DNA of 64,000 nucleotides from Cyclobacteriaceae bacterium (GTDB lineage Bacteria; Bacteroidota; Bacteroidia; Cytophagales; Cyclobacteriaceae), in the NCBI GenBank assembly GCA_028285685.1, contig JANQOR010000032.1:124001-188000 (forward strand), in the 5' to 3' direction. The notes under the pieces were generated by a model that had not been told where the DNA came from, did not search any database, and saw only the letters and a list, made by a program, of their open reading frames with translations. Shown one piece after another: positions 27,091-35,758 of the stretch. Position numbers and translations under genes: made by a program. Within the stretch, counting starts at the first letter, position 1; the number at the start of each line of letters is the position of its first letter.

Positions 27091-28448
27091 TTATCGTGAA
27101 TTTCTGAAACGTTCGGCTTTTCAGATTTGATATAAACTTTTACCTTTTTAATCCTTCGAAGATCAACTGCCACGATCGTGAACAGAAATCGATCGAAATT
27201 TATTTTTTCTCCAGCGTGGGGGAGAACTGAGTTAATTTCAAGAAGTAGTCCACCTAAGGATTCACTTTCTCCCTTAACAGTATCGAACTCAGAACTGTCG
27301 GCATTGATAATCTTACAAAAATCGTTTAGAGAGGTTTTCCCTTCGAAAATGAATGTTTGATCGTCAACCTTCTGGTATGAGATTTCACTTTCATCATCAA
27401 ATTCATCATTGATCTCGCCTACGATCTCTTCGATAACATCTTCCATGGTGATGAGCCCTGATGTGCCTCCGTACTCATCCACAACGATGGCCATATGCAC
27501 CTGCTTTTCTTGAAAATCCTTGAACAAGTCATCGATCTTCTTACTTTCAGGTATAAAGAATCCTTCTCTAAGCAGCACTCGCCAATCAAATCCCTCTTCG
27601 TTGTCAAGGTGCGGTAAGAGGTCCTTGATGTAAAGGATTCCATCTATTTTGTCTATGGTCTCGGTGTATACGGGAATCCTGGAATAGCCGGTTTTGTTGA
27701 CCTGGTTCATCAATTCATGGAAGTCTGTTTCGATATCAATGGATGTGATATCCATTCGGGATTTCATGACTTGCTTGGCAGATAATGTTCCAAAGTTTAC
27801 TATTCCTTTTAATATGCCTTTTTCTTCCTCAGTCACCGCTTCTTTTTCAACTGAAATTTCAAGCGCCTGATTGATTTCCTCAACAGAGAGATTGTAACCT
27901 TTCTTTTCCATCCGTTTTTCGATGAGGCCGGTTAGTGCCATTAAGAACCATGAAGCCGGACGAGAGAGTTTGTCGGCAATCGTTAAGAGTCCTGATGTCT
28001 TTCTTGCAAAACCCAGTCCGTTGTGATTTGCATAAACTTTTGGGATTATTTCACCAAATAAAATGATAAGTGTAGTAATGGCGATTGTGAGAATCGCGAT
28101 AGCCACCCCTTCTCTTCCCTGGGGTCCCACTATTTTCCAGGTGGCGAATGTTGAGATAGTAACAATGAAGATATTGACCAGATTGTTTGCTATGAGAATC
28201 GTTGCCAACAATCTTTTAGGATTGTAAAGCAGCCTGCTTATTCTGCGCTCCTTTTTATCCTCAGAGTTTTTGCATTTAGCAATCTGGTCGTGCGTAAGTG
28301 AAAAAAACGCTACTTCAGAGCCAGAGATGAGACCGGAAAGAACTAACAATACAATTAGCACCAACCCATTCAATAAGAAAAAAGAGAATGGCATTTCAGC
28401 CATTATACTTATCAAAAGCGTGGGGAGCGGGTCGTCCGATGTTTCCAA
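27087..28448 (-). CDS. gldE: Gliding motility-associated protein GldE (CNNM/CBS-type membrane protein)
   Basis: 453 residues. Order: N-terminal membrane domain of the CNNM family ([17 protein letters not shown], about four segments, with [13 protein letters not shown]), a CBS pair ([56 protein letters not shown]) and a C-terminal CorC/HlyC transporter-associated domain. GldE supports GldD function and the family moves divalent cations. The start used gives a 15-residue lead before [12 protein letters not shown], which is an alternative start. It lies 16 bp downstream of ssb. Confidence 0.9.
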   Translation of the reverse strand: METSDDPLPTLLISIMAEMPFSFFLLNGLVLIVLLVLSGLISGSEVAFFSLTHDQIAKCKNSEDKKERRISRLLYNPKRLLATILIANNLVNIFIVTISTFATWKIVGPQGREGVAIAILTIAITTLIILFGEIIPKVYANHNGLGFARKTSGLLTIADKLSRPASWFLMALTGLIEKRMEKKGYNLSVEEINQALEISVEKEAVTEEEKGILKGIVNFGTLSAKQVMKSRMDITSIDIETDFHELMNQVNKTGYSRIPVYTETIDKIDGILYIKDLLPHLDNEEGFDWRVLLREGFFIPESKKIDDLFKDFQEKQVHMAIVVDEYGGTSGLITMEDVIEEIVGEINDEFDDESEISYQKVDDQTFIFEGKTSLNDFCKIINADSSEFDTVKGESESLGGLLLEINSVLPHAGEKINFDRFLFTIVAVDLRRIKKVKVYIKSEKPNVSEIHDK

Positions 28449-28464
28449 TTAGCTTTTCTTTCGT

Positions 28465-28914
28465 TCAAAAAGGGAGGTCATCAGTTGGATCTTCAACTGG
28501 TGCACCCGGCGCAGCCTGCGGTTGTTGTGCTACAGGTTGTTGATACGTGTTTTCCTGCGGTACAGTTCCACCACCTGTATTCGATCCGCCACCAAGCATC
28601 GTCATGTTGTCTCCTACCACCTCGGTGGTGTATCGAGTAATCCCGTCTTTTTCCCATGATCTGGTTTTAAGTTTCCCTTCTACATAGATCATGTCTCCTT
28701 TTTTCACATACTTCTCAGCAACTTCGGCTAAGCCTCTCCAAAGAACTACATTATGCCACTCGGTAGTTTCCCTTCGTTCGCCAGTAGTCCTGTCCTTATA
28801 GGTTTCGGATGTTGCCATAGAAAAATTGGCTACCGTCGCCCCATTTTCGAGATGTCTCACTTCAGGGTCTTTGCCCAACCTTCCTACAAGGATTACTTTA
28901 TTTACTCCAGACAT
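28465..28914 (-). CDS. ssb: Single-stranded DNA-binding protein
   Basis: 149 residues. Starts with the OB fold ([59 protein letters not shown]), then a Gln/Pro-rich linker and the acidic tip DPTDDLPF that recruits repair and replication proteins. Located directly after mutY with 6 bp between, the usual order in Bacteroidota. Confidence 0.96.
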   Translation of the reverse strand: MSGVNKVILVGRLGKDPEVRHLENGATVANFSMATSETYKDRTTGERRETTEWHNVVLWRGLAEVAEKYVKKGDMIYVEGKLKTRSWEKDGITRYTTEVVGDNMTMLGGGSNTGGGTVPQENTYQQPVAQQPQAAPGAPVEDPTDDLPF

Positions 28915-28920
28915 ACTTTC

Positions 28921-29979
28921 TTAAGATTTTATTCCGATTTGCTCTAAGTAATTAACGATTAGCTTAGGTTTTGGCAAATTTACTATTTCCTCAACGGAAA
29001 ATAGTTCTCCAATGTCACTCTTTACATTTTTAATTTGACCAGAATCTATCCTGATTTTATAAAAGACCGCACTGATTCTTTGATGACTGAGGAGGTGTTG
29101 AAATTTCTGGCTTTCTTCTTCGATCAAAAAGTCGTGATCAAGCATCTCCCGGGTTTTCCTGAAGATCTCTTCTTTTCCAAGATCACCCTCAATGACATTA
29201 AAATCAAAAAGGTGTGCCCAAACATCATTTTTGCTTCTTCTCCGCATGATGAAATTTGACCCATCAGTAAAGACGAGGTAATTCAAAAATCGATCACTTA
29301 CTTTGGTTTTCTTCGTTTTTACTGGAAGCCGGGTTTGAAGACCTTTCTTTTTGGCTACACATTCCAGGTTAAATTCACAATCGCCACATTGGGGAGAGGG
29401 TGAACAAACCTTCGAGCCGTATTCCATCATTGCTTGGTTGAACAAACCTGGCGCTGTTTTGGAAATCACCTTTGACAGTCTCTTTTCAAAAATGATTCTG
29501 GTTTTCTGCTTTCCAATGTCCTCTCTGATGCCAAAATACCTGCTGGCAAACCGAAATACATTCCCGTCAACTACCGGTCTTGGTTCATTAAAACAGATTG
29601 ATGCAATTGCTGCCGCAGTATACGGCCCCACACCTTTTAGATCAAGTATTTTTTCATAGCTATCCGGGAAGACTCCATTAAGTGTTTCAGAAATGTATTT
29701 TGCTGTCGTGTGTAGATTTCGAGCCCGGGAATAGTAACCCAAACCTTGCCAAAGGCGAAGGACTTCTCTTTCCTCCGCACTGGCTAATTCATCGATGGTT
29801 GGATACGCTTCAACAAACTTCAAATAATAAGGCAGTCCTTGGTCTACCCTGGTTTGTTGCAGGATTATTTCCGAAAGCCAGACCTTGTAGGGGTCCCTGC
29901 TTTTCCTCCACGGCAGATCGCGCTTTCTTTCTGTGTACCAGCCGATTAGCTTTTCTGAAAATGATTGTGCTTTGATAAT
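28921..29979 (-). CDS. mutY: A/G-specific adenine glycosylase MutY with a non-canonical (ATT) start
   Basis: 352 residues when read from the first codon after the upstream stop. MutY removes adenine opposite 8-oxoguanine. The first 52 codons contain RDLPWRKSRDPYKVWLSEI and ILQQTRV, with the catalytic Glu at residue 37, then LKGVGPYTAAAIAS (helix-hairpin-helix), the catalytic Asp in VVDGNV, a four-Cys Fe-S loop (C-x5-C-x2-C-x5-C) and a NUDIX-like C-terminal domain. No in-frame ATG, GTG or TTG occurs before the catalytic Glu: the first two codons are ATT (29979) and ATC. The first TTG (29823) would delete the catalytic residue. The gene is the first of the mutY-ssb-gldE-gldD run. Confidence 0.9.
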   Translation of the reverse strand: MIKAQSFSEKLIGWYTERKRDLPWRKSRDPYKVWLSEIILQQTRVDQGLPYYLKFVEAYPTIDELASAEEREVLRLWQGLGYYSRARNLHTTAKYISETLNGVFPDSYEKILDLKGVGPYTAAAIASICFNEPRPVVDGNVFRFASRYFGIREDIGKQKTRIIFEKRLSKVISKTAPGLFNQAMMEYGSKVCSPSPQCGDCEFNLECVAKKKGLQTRLPVKTKKTKVSDRFLNYLVFTDGSNFIMRRRSKNDVWAHLFDFNVIEGDLGKEEIFRKTREMLDHDFLIEEESQKFQHLLSHQRISAVFYKIRIDSGQIKNVKSDIGELFSVEEIVNLPKPKLIVNYLEQIGIKS

Positions 29980-29996
29980 TTAAATGTCTCTTTTCT

Positions 29997-30027
29997 TTTT
30001 TTATATGGAGGTGCAAAATTAATTTTG
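29997..30027 (+). promoter_or_regulatory. Promoter of the HU-family gene
   Basis: TTTT, 19 bases, then TAATTTTG, an exact TAnnTTTG match, about 40 bases before the GTG start. It lies in the divergent region shared with mutY. Confidence 0.5.
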
Positions 30028-30068
30028 GCGACCTAATTTAAAACTACCCACCTAAAAACCAGAGTGTT

Positions 30069-30359
30069 GTGACCAAAGCTGACGTAATAAATGAAATTGC
30101 TGATAAGACTGGAATTGACAAAGCTGATGTGCAAGCCTCAGTAGAAGCATTCTTTTCTGTTGTTAAAAATAACATGGCTAATGGCGAGAACGTGTATGTT
30201 AGAGGATTTGGAAGTTTTGTCAATAAAAAGAGGGCACGTAAGATAGCCAGAAATATTTCCAAGAACACCGCCATAATCATCGACGAGCATTTCATTCCAT
30301 CATTTAAGCCATCCAAGCTCTTTGTAGAAAAGATCAAGAGGAGCAACAAAATCAAATAG
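30069..30359 (+). CDS. HU family DNA-binding protein
   Basis: 96 residues, GTG start. Typical HU/IHF layout: helical dimerisation start TKADVINEIADKTGIDKADV, then GENVYVRGFGSFVNKKRARK and the DNA-binding arm with AIIIDEHFIPSFKPS. Acts as a nucleoid-associated, DNA-bending protein. It begins a rightward run HU-TPR-small basic protein-rng that is divergent from mutY. The next gene starts at the base after its stop (TAG then TTG). Confidence 0.95.
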   Translation: MTKADVINEIADKTGIDKADVQASVEAFFSVVKNNMANGENVYVRGFGSFVNKKRARKIARNISKNTAIIIDEHFIPSFKPSKLFVEKIKRSNKIK

Positions 30360-31148
30360 TTGAATAAAGCACAGATTTTCTTATCGGTCGGAGCTCTTAG
30401 CCTGGTTGTAATACTTTATCAACTTCCACGAGTTGTGGTTGAGAATGATCAACTGCAAGAACTTACTGAGACATCCGAGACCCATGGTCTTCAGATATCA
30501 GAAGATGTCAGATCGAGGATGTTAGAGCTAAGAAGATTGTTGGAAGTGGAAGAAAATGTGGATAAAAAAATTAACTTTGCGCACTCTTTAGCTAGCTACT
30601 ATTTAGACTATGGAGTTTTAGATAGTGCTGTGAGTCTTGGTGAGGAGATTGAAGATTTGGTTGCAGAACCATCAGAGCTCGCAGGAAATATTTTTTATAA
30701 AGCTTTCGAAAGGTCCCAGAGTCAAGGGGAAGCCAAGAAATATTCGGAGAGGGCTAGAGAGGTTTTTGAAAAATTGGTGGATAAAGATCCATCAAATCTC
30801 GTGTTGAAGAACAAGTTGGCGATGACGCTTGTGACAAGTGAGAATCCGATGGCTGGAATAGCGATGCTAAGAGAAATTCTCAGTAAAGATCCGGACAATC
30901 GTCAGACCATTCTGAATTTGGGCCTATTGGCCATTCAGAGTGGCCAATTTGATCGGGCAAAGGAGCGTTTTGAGAAACTTGTATCATTGGACTCATCAGA
31001 TCAGGAAGCTAAGCTCTACCTGGCAGTATCGATGATTGAGATAAATGAACAATCGCAGGCACGACTGCTTTTGCAAGAAATTTTAAGCTCAACAGATTCA
31101 ATTCCAGCCATCAAGATGATGGCAAGTGATTATCTAGAGAGGCTGTAA
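30360..31148 (+). CDS. Membrane-anchored TPR protein
   Basis: 262 residues. A TTG start directly after the HU stop, an N-terminal hydrophobic anchor (FLSVGALSLVVILY) and four or more TPR-like helical pairs (AREVFEKLVDKDPSNLVLK, GIAMLREILSKDPDNRQTI, RAKERFEKLVSLDSSDQEA, ARLLLQEILSSTDSIPAI). TPR proteins act as scaffolds. Its fixed place between HU and rng suggests a housekeeping role, not known to me. Confidence 0.85.
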   Translation: MNKAQIFLSVGALSLVVILYQLPRVVVENDQLQELTETSETHGLQISEDVRSRMLELRRLLEVEENVDKKINFAHSLASYYLDYGVLDSAVSLGEEIEDLVAEPSELAGNIFYKAFERSQSQGEAKKYSERAREVFEKLVDKDPSNLVLKNKLAMTLVTSENPMAGIAMLREILSKDPDNRQTILNLGLLAIQSGQFDRAKERFEKLVSLDSSDQEAKLYLAVSMIEINEQSQARLLLQEILSSTDSIPAIKMMASDYLERL

Positions 31149-31179
31149 AACATTTTAGAAATTTAAAAAATAGTAAACT

Positions 31180-31269
31180 ATGCCGTGTGGTAAGAAAAGA
31201 AAGAGACATAAGATCTCTACTCACAAGAGGAAAAAGAGACTGAGAAAAAACAGACATAAAAAGAAGTAA
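31180..31269 (+). CDS. 29-residue basic protein, AURKAIP1/COX24-domain (mS38-like)
   Basis: Short frame starting MPCGKKRKRHKISTHKRKK and ending RLRKNRHKKK: of 29 residues most are Lys, Arg or His. The pattern K-R-K-R-H-K ... T-H-K-R-K-K-R-L-R is that of the AURKAIP1/COX24 domain, which in mitochondria is ribosomal protein mS38. Bacteroidota carry such tiny proteins just upstream of rng; a small-subunit ribosomal protein is likely. It sits between the TPR gene and rng with short gaps (31 and 20 bases). It is short enough to be missed by gene finders. Confidence 0.85.
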   Translation: MPCGKKRKRHKISTHKRKKRLRKNRHKKK

Positions 31270-31289
31270 GACATTCTAACTAATTCGCC

Positions 31290-32840
31290 ATGAGTAATGA
31301 ATTGATCATTGACTCAACTCGCGAAGAATGTCGAATTGCTTTATTAAAGAACAGAAGGCTAGTAGAGTTTCACCAAGATGGTGGTGGACATTCATTTAAT
31401 GTAGGAGACATCTATTTAGGGTCTGTAAAAAAGGTAGTTCAAGGATTGAATGCCGCTTTTATAGATCTTGGATATGAGAAAGATGCGTTTCTTCATTATC
31501 TGGACCTTGGCCCTCAGGTTCAATCACTAAACAAGTTTACCAAGCTCACCATATCTAAGAAACTCAATGGCGGAAAGCTCTCGGGTTTCAGGAAAGAGCC
31601 AGATATAAACAAGCTTGGTAAAATGAGCCAGGTCCTTACAAAAGGACAAAAAATACTGGTTCAGGTTGTGAAAGAACCCATCTCTACCAAAGGCCCACGA
31701 CTTTCATGCGAGTTGTCATTAGCGGGAAGATACCTGATCATGGTACCCTTCTCGAATGCCGTTAGTATTTCAAAAAAGATCACAGACTCCAACGAGCGTA
31801 AGAGGCTCAGCAGACTCATAAGCTCCATTAAACCAGAGGGATTTGGAGTAATCATCCGGACAGTAGCTCAGGGAAAAGAAGTAAAAGACCTGGATAATGA
31901 TCTCCGAAATCTTGTTGAGAAGTGGGAGAACGGTATGAAGGCTTTGCAAACTGCAAAAGTCCGTGAGAAGGTTATTGGAGAGATGAATCGGGCAAACTCG
32001 ATCCTTCGGGACGTTCTAAATGAGAGCTTTGATAGCATCCTCGTAGATAATAAAGATCTCCATTTGGAGATTAAGAACTTTATCAAAGGGATCGCTCCGG
32101 AAAAGGAAAAGATCGTCAAACATTATACAGCAAAGGCCAAGATTTTCGAAGCACTTGGTGTTGAAAAGCAGCTGAAAACCTCCTTTGGGCAGTCGGTCAG
32201 TATGCCCAATGGCGGTTATCTGATCATCGAGCATACGGAAGCTCTACACGTGATTGATGTAAATAGTGGCAATAAGTCGAACAGGGAGGACAACCAGGAG
32301 GACACTGCTTTGAAGGTCAATCTGGAAGCCGCGGCAGAAATTGCAAGACAGTTGAGGCTTCGGGATATGGGAGGCATAATTGTAATCGATTTCATTGATA
32401 TGCGTAGGGTGGAGAACAAGAAGAAGCTCTATGCCACCATGAAGGAGGAGATGAAGGACGATCGTTCGAAGCATACTATTCTCCCTCTCTCAAAGTTTGG
32501 ATTAATGGAGATTACCAGACAGCGAGTCAGACCAGAGGTAAACATTGCTACGAGGGAACTCTGCCCCTCTTGTGGGGGAACCGGAAAAATCTCAGCATCC
32601 ATCCAGATTGCAGATGAAATTGATAACACATTAAAGTATATCATCGAATCGCTGAACGAGAAGAAGATCACGATTGCTATGCATCCCTATCTGTATGCAT
32701 ACTTTACCGCTGGAATTTTTTCAAGACGAGTTAAATGGTTTTCGAAATATTTTCGTTGGATTAACCTGGTGGAAGACAGTTCGATGGCCCTCAACGAATA
32801 CGAGATTTTAAATTCTCAAGGGGAAGCAATTCAGATTTAG
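31290..32840 (+). CDS. rng: Ribonuclease E/G family protein
   Basis: 516 residues, RNase G size. Cleaves single-stranded RNA, including rRNA precursors and mRNA. N-terminal S1 domain (GDIYLGSVKKVVQGLNAAFI), then the RNase H-like and DNase I-like catalytic core (GGYLIIEHTEALHVIDVNSG with catalytic Asp, IIVIDFIDMR with the second Asp) and the zinc-link cysteines in LCPSCGGTGKI. No long C-terminal degradosome scaffold, so RNase G-like. Confidence 0.95.
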   Translation: MSNELIIDSTREECRIALLKNRRLVEFHQDGGGHSFNVGDIYLGSVKKVVQGLNAAFIDLGYEKDAFLHYLDLGPQVQSLNKFTKLTISKKLNGGKLSGFRKEPDINKLGKMSQVLTKGQKILVQVVKEPISTKGPRLSCELSLAGRYLIMVPFSNAVSISKKITDSNERKRLSRLISSIKPEGFGVIIRTVAQGKEVKDLDNDLRNLVEKWENGMKALQTAKVREKVIGEMNRANSILRDVLNESFDSILVDNKDLHLEIKNFIKGIAPEKEKIVKHYTAKAKIFEALGVEKQLKTSFGQSVSMPNGGYLIIEHTEALHVIDVNSGNKSNREDNQEDTALKVNLEAAAEIARQLRLRDMGGIIVIDFIDMRRVENKKKLYATMKEEMKDDRSKHTILPLSKFGLMEITRQRVRPEVNIATRELCPSCGGTGKISASIQIADEIDNTLKYIIESLNEKKITIAMHPYLYAYFTAGIFSRRVKWFSKYFRWINLVEDSSMALNEYEILNSQGEAIQI

Positions 32841-32895
32841 AGGTCATTTGATTGAGTTTATCACCTAAAATGCAAACCTTTGGGTGAGATCTGAC

Positions 32896-33654
32896 ATGAA
32901 AAAGCTCTTAATCATACCGATCGCAGTATTTGCATTGGGGTTCCGCGCCGAAGCTCAGCTTCTTGAGGATAACCAAAGTAGACTGAAAACTGCCAAGGTT
33001 AGGAGTGCCGGTTTTTTGTTTTTCAGAGATAAGAAGAGAGTGAAGACTACGGTTGGCGGGGGAAAACAAAAAATAGTTGGACAAGTCAGTCCAAGATATT
33101 CGCCGAAGAGAATAAGCTTTAAATCTAAAGGTCAGGCGCCACGTTTTTCTTCTGGTTCTCCCTTCAGATCAACCGACTTTAGAGTGTTCCCACGATATTC
33201 CCGGGGAAATCCGTTCCAGGGTTCTCGTTATGTGGTTTCTCCACGCTTTTCACCAGGGATGCCGTTCAGAAGCAATGATTACAGGGTCGCACCGAGATAT
33301 TCCTCAGGGATGCCTTTCGAAAAGTTTTATTTCAAGGTGAGACCTAGGTATTCAAATCCAAAAAACCGCTTCGTTGTAAACTCCAGATACAGACAAATTC
33401 AACGGTATTACAACGTCACGGCTGACTACAAGGGGAAGATGAAATGGGCCAAGAGAGGGTCAGGTGACCAGCATCCAAGCAGCAACTATCACCTTGCGAT
33501 GAAATTTTCAAGCCCTAAGATTAGAAAGATGTTCAGGAAATGGAATGTTTTCTGGGTGCGAGTAAATGGGAACAAGGAACAGCCAAAAGGTGTTAGAGCG
33601 TCAGTAAGAAGTCCAAAATTCGATAGAAAGGAAAAGGACATCTGGAATAATTGA
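32896..33654 (+). CDS. Secreted protein with 17-residue PRYS repeats
   Basis: 252 residues with a signal peptide (MKKLLIIPIAVFALG, cleavage near AEAQ). The mature protein is very basic. Residues 65-155 hold consecutive 17-residue units of the form PR(Y/F)S-x-G-x-PF-x5-(F/Y)-x-V-x (for example PRFSPGMPFRSNDYRVA). The C-terminal third (KMKWAKRGSGDQHPSSNYH, KMFRKWNVFWVRVN) shows no repeat. Not recognised. A cell-wall or polysaccharide contact role is possible. An earlier GTG at 32884 is an alternative start. Confidence 0.7.
   Translation: MKKLLIIPIAVFALGFRAEAQLLEDNQSRLKTAKVRSAGFLFFRDKKRVKTTVGGGKQKIVGQVSPRYSPKRISFKSKGQAPRFSSGSPFRSTDFRVFPRYSRGNPFQGSRYVVSPRFSPGMPFRSNDYRVAPRYSSGMPFEKFYFKVRPRYSNPKNRFVVNSRYRQIQRYYNVTADYKGKMKWAKRGSGDQHPSSNYHLAMKFSSPKIRKMFRKWNVFWVRVNGNKEQPKGVRASVRSPKFDRKEKDIWNN
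33088..33357 (+). repeat. 51-bp (17-codon) tandem repeats inside the PRYS protein gene
   Basis: Four near-regular units start PRFSSGSPF, PRYSRGNPF, PRFSPGMPF and PRYSSGMPF, flanked by one degenerate unit on each side. DNA identity between units is modest, so the repeat is old and kept at protein level. Confidence 0.75.
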
Positions 33655-33660
33655 TAGCTT

Positions 33661-33996
33661 ATGGAGTGGAATATACTATCCGATAAGGAGCAGTTTGGTG
33701 AGATCAATGAGATTTCACAAAATAATCCGGTATTGATTTTCAAGCACAGCACACGATGTATGATCAGCAGCATGGCTCTCGGGCGCCTGGAGCGTAAATG
33801 GAAGGACAGCAACATCAAACCCTATTTTTTGGATCTAATCGCAAATAGGGATGTATCTAACGGTGTTGAAAGCTTTTTTGGTGTTCGACATGAATCACCC
33901 CAGGCCATTTTGATTAAGGACGGAAAAGTCGTTTTTCATACATCTCACAACGGAATTGATTTCGGAGAACTGAATTCGATAGCCAAAACCGGGTAA
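33661..33996 (+). CDS. ytxJ: YtxJ-like monothiol bacilliredoxin
   Basis: 111 residues, thioredoxin-like fold. VLIFKHSTRCMISSMALGRLE carries the single active-site Cys in T-R-C, as in YtxJ, and RHESPQAILIKDGKVVFHTSHN contains the cis-Pro. YtxJ proteins are thought to remove bacillithiol from oxidised proteins. The bacillithiol synthesis gene bshC lies at 52-53.5 kb, so the cofactor is likely present. It starts 6 bp after the PRYS-repeat gene. Confidence 0.88.
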   Translation: MEWNILSDKEQFGEINEISQNNPVLIFKHSTRCMISSMALGRLERKWKDSNIKPYFLDLIANRDVSNGVESFFGVRHESPQAILIKDGKVVFHTSHNGIDFGELNSIAKTG

Positions 33997-34016
33997 CTCT
34001 TTAGGGATGAGATCGT

Positions 34017-34024
34017 TATCTTTG
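34017..34024 (+). promoter_or_regulatory. Possible -7 box of the barrel gene (TATCTTTG)
   Basis: Exact TAnnTTTG match 12 bases before the ATG at 34037. No clear -33 element. Confidence 0.4.
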
Positions 34025-34036
34025 TTCTACTAAGAC

Positions 34037-34744
34037 ATGAAGAAGGTATTCATAACTTTAATGGTTCTTACGCCTCTATTGACAGTGGCCCAACTGTTCG
34101 ATGGAGAGGACTATGAATACAATTCTGAACTTATCTGGGGAATCAACAAGAATACCAATGGTGGCCTTATTGGCGGATTGATGATTCGATATAGCAGATC
34201 TCAGGGTGAGAATTTCTACGAAACCTTTGGTTTGGAACTTTCCAACGTGAAGCACCCAAGTGAAAGCAGGTACGTAGGAGCGCAAGGGCAAAGCTTTATT
34301 TACGGCAAATCAAATTATCTCTATGCTATCCGCCTTCAATACGGTCGGGAAAAACTTCTTTTCAAAAAAGCCACGCAGCAGGGAGTACAAATTAGTGCTG
34401 GAGCGTCGGCCGGTCCTACGTTTGGTCTAGTTAATCCCTACTACATTCTTGCACCAGATGGCAGCTATGAAAAATTTGATCCGACGAGAAGGCCTTCGCC
34501 GGAATCTGTAGCAGGTCCTGGAAAACTTTTCCAAGGACTCGGAGAGACCAACTTTGTGCCCGGCTTAAACTTAAAAGCTTCAACTTCATTTGAGTTTGGT
34601 ACTTATAGAAGTAATGTAGCGGGTGTAGAAGTTGGCATTATGGTTGAGGCTTACACCAAAAAAATAATCCTTGTTCCCACGCAAGAAAATAAGTCCCGAT
34701 TTACTTCTGTGTTTTTTACCCTTTTCTGGGGAACTAGAAAGTAA
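34037..34744 (+). CDS. Hypothetical outer-membrane beta-barrel protein
   Basis: 235 residues. Signal peptide (MKKVFITLMVLTPLLTVAQ) and alternating strands rich in aromatic residues (YNSELIWGINKNTNGGLIGG, YLYAIRLQYGREKLLFKK, GVEVGIMVEAYTKKIIL, SVFFTLFWGTRK) with a final aromatic-rich strand, as in small Bacteroidota barrels. No function can be assigned. lipA follows 48 bp downstream with its own -7 box. Confidence 0.7.
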   Translation: MKKVFITLMVLTPLLTVAQLFDGEDYEYNSELIWGINKNTNGGLIGGLMIRYSRSQGENFYETFGLELSNVKHPSESRYVGAQGQSFIYGKSNYLYAIRLQYGREKLLFKKATQQGVQISAGASAGPTFGLVNPYYILAPDGSYEKFDPTRRPSPESVAGPGKLFQGLGETNFVPGLNLKASTSFEFGTYRSNVAGVEVGIMVEAYTKKIILVPTQENKSRFTSVFFTLFWGTRK

Positions 34745-34765
34745 TTTTTTCACTTTTCCTTTCAC

Positions 34766-34773
34766 TACCTTTG
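34766..34773 (+). promoter_or_regulatory. -7 box of lipA (TACCTTTG)
   Basis: Identical to the purH -7 box and 19 bases before the lipA ATG. The -33 region is T-rich without a clear TTTG. Confidence 0.5.
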
Positions 34774-34792
34774 TCATTCGAATTATACAAGT

Positions 34793-35674
34793 ATGATTGA
34801 TTTACCTGTTGTTGATAGTCCTGAAAAGAGGAGAAAACCAGATTGGTTGAGAGTGAAGTTACCCGTTGGGGAGAACTATGCAAAGGTGAGAAAGCTGGTT
34901 GATCAACATAAACTTCACACCATCTGCGAAAGTGGTAATTGCCCAAATATGGGCGAATGCTGGGGTGAAGGTACTGCCACATTTATGATATTGGGAAATG
35001 TTTGTACGCGAAGTTGCACTTTCTGTGCGGTCGCCACGGGCAGACCACCCGAGTACGACGAAGAAGAGCCTAAGAGAGTAGCAGAAGCAATCCGGTTGAT
35101 GGGTGTTAAGCATGCCGTGATTACATCTGTAAACAGAGACGAACTTAAGGACAGAGGAGCAGAAATTTGGTATCAGACGGTCGTAGAAACAAAGAAACAG
35201 TCTCCAGAAACAACAATAGAAACATTGATTCCTGATGTGAAAGGAAATTGGGAGGCGCTCTATCGGATGATCGAAGGTGGCCAAGAAGTCGTTTCGCACA
35301 ACATGGAAACTGTGGAAAGTCTATATCGAAGGGTACGTCCGCAGGCAAAGTATGCCAGAAGCCTGGAACAAACTAAACTTACCAAAGAAGCTGGAAAGCG
35401 GACCAAATCCGGGATCATGCTGGGTCTGGGAGAAACGGATGAAGAAGTTTATAAAGCCATGGATGACCTGGTGGAGCATGGGTTGGATATTTTGACTTTG
35501 GGACAATATCTTCAACCAACCAAAAGACATATAGAGGTGGCGCAATTTGTCCATCCTGATAAATTTGAACACTTCAAAGAGGCGGGACTTGCCAGAGGGC
35601 TAAAGTATGTAGAGTCGGGTCCCCTTGTTCGTTCGTCCTACCATGCGGAACGGCATGTCAACGTTCCTATTTAG
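34793..35674 (+). CDS. lipA: Lipoyl synthase LipA
   Basis: 293 residues. Radical SAM enzyme that inserts two sulfurs into protein-bound octanoyl groups made by LipB (16 kb). The auxiliary cluster motif [12 protein letters not shown], the radical SAM motif CTRSCTFC and the C-terminal R-S-S-Y (VRSSYHAE) are all present. It ends at a strong bidirectional terminator shared with susD. Confidence 0.97.
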   Translation: MIDLPVVDSPEKRRKPDWLRVKLPVGENYAKVRKLVDQHKLHTICESGNCPNMGECWGEGTATFMILGNVCTRSCTFCAVATGRPPEYDEEEPKRVAEAIRLMGVKHAVITSVNRDELKDRGAEIWYQTVVETKKQSPETTIETLIPDVKGNWEALYRMIEGGQEVVSHNMETVESLYRRVRPQAKYARSLEQTKLTKEAGKRTKSGIMLGLGETDEEVYKAMDDLVEHGLDILTLGQYLQPTKRHIEVAQFVHPDKFEHFKEAGLARGLKYVESGPLVRSSYHAERHVNVPI

Positions 35675-35710
35675 TTCTTTAGTCCAAGAGTTTAGCATTA
35701 TCAGAGAAAC

Positions 35711-35740
35711 AAAAAAGGCAGCTTAATAAGCTGCCTTTTA
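35711..35740. terminator. Bidirectional terminator between lipA and susD
   Basis: AAAAAA-GGCAGCTT-AAT-AAGCTGCC-TTTT: an 8-bp perfect stem with A and T runs on either side. Confidence 0.9.
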
Positions 35741-35758
35741 AATTCAGTCTTAGAAGTA

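Noticed and set aside
29823-29823. TTG at 29823 as mutY start
   Set aside because: It would remove the N-terminal 52 residues including the catalytic Glu that the upstream frame clearly encodes.
30006-30012. GGAGGTG as a Shine-Dalgarno sequence for the HU gene
   Set aside because: It is over 50 bases from the start and lies between the promoter elements; Bacteroidota rarely rely on such sequences.
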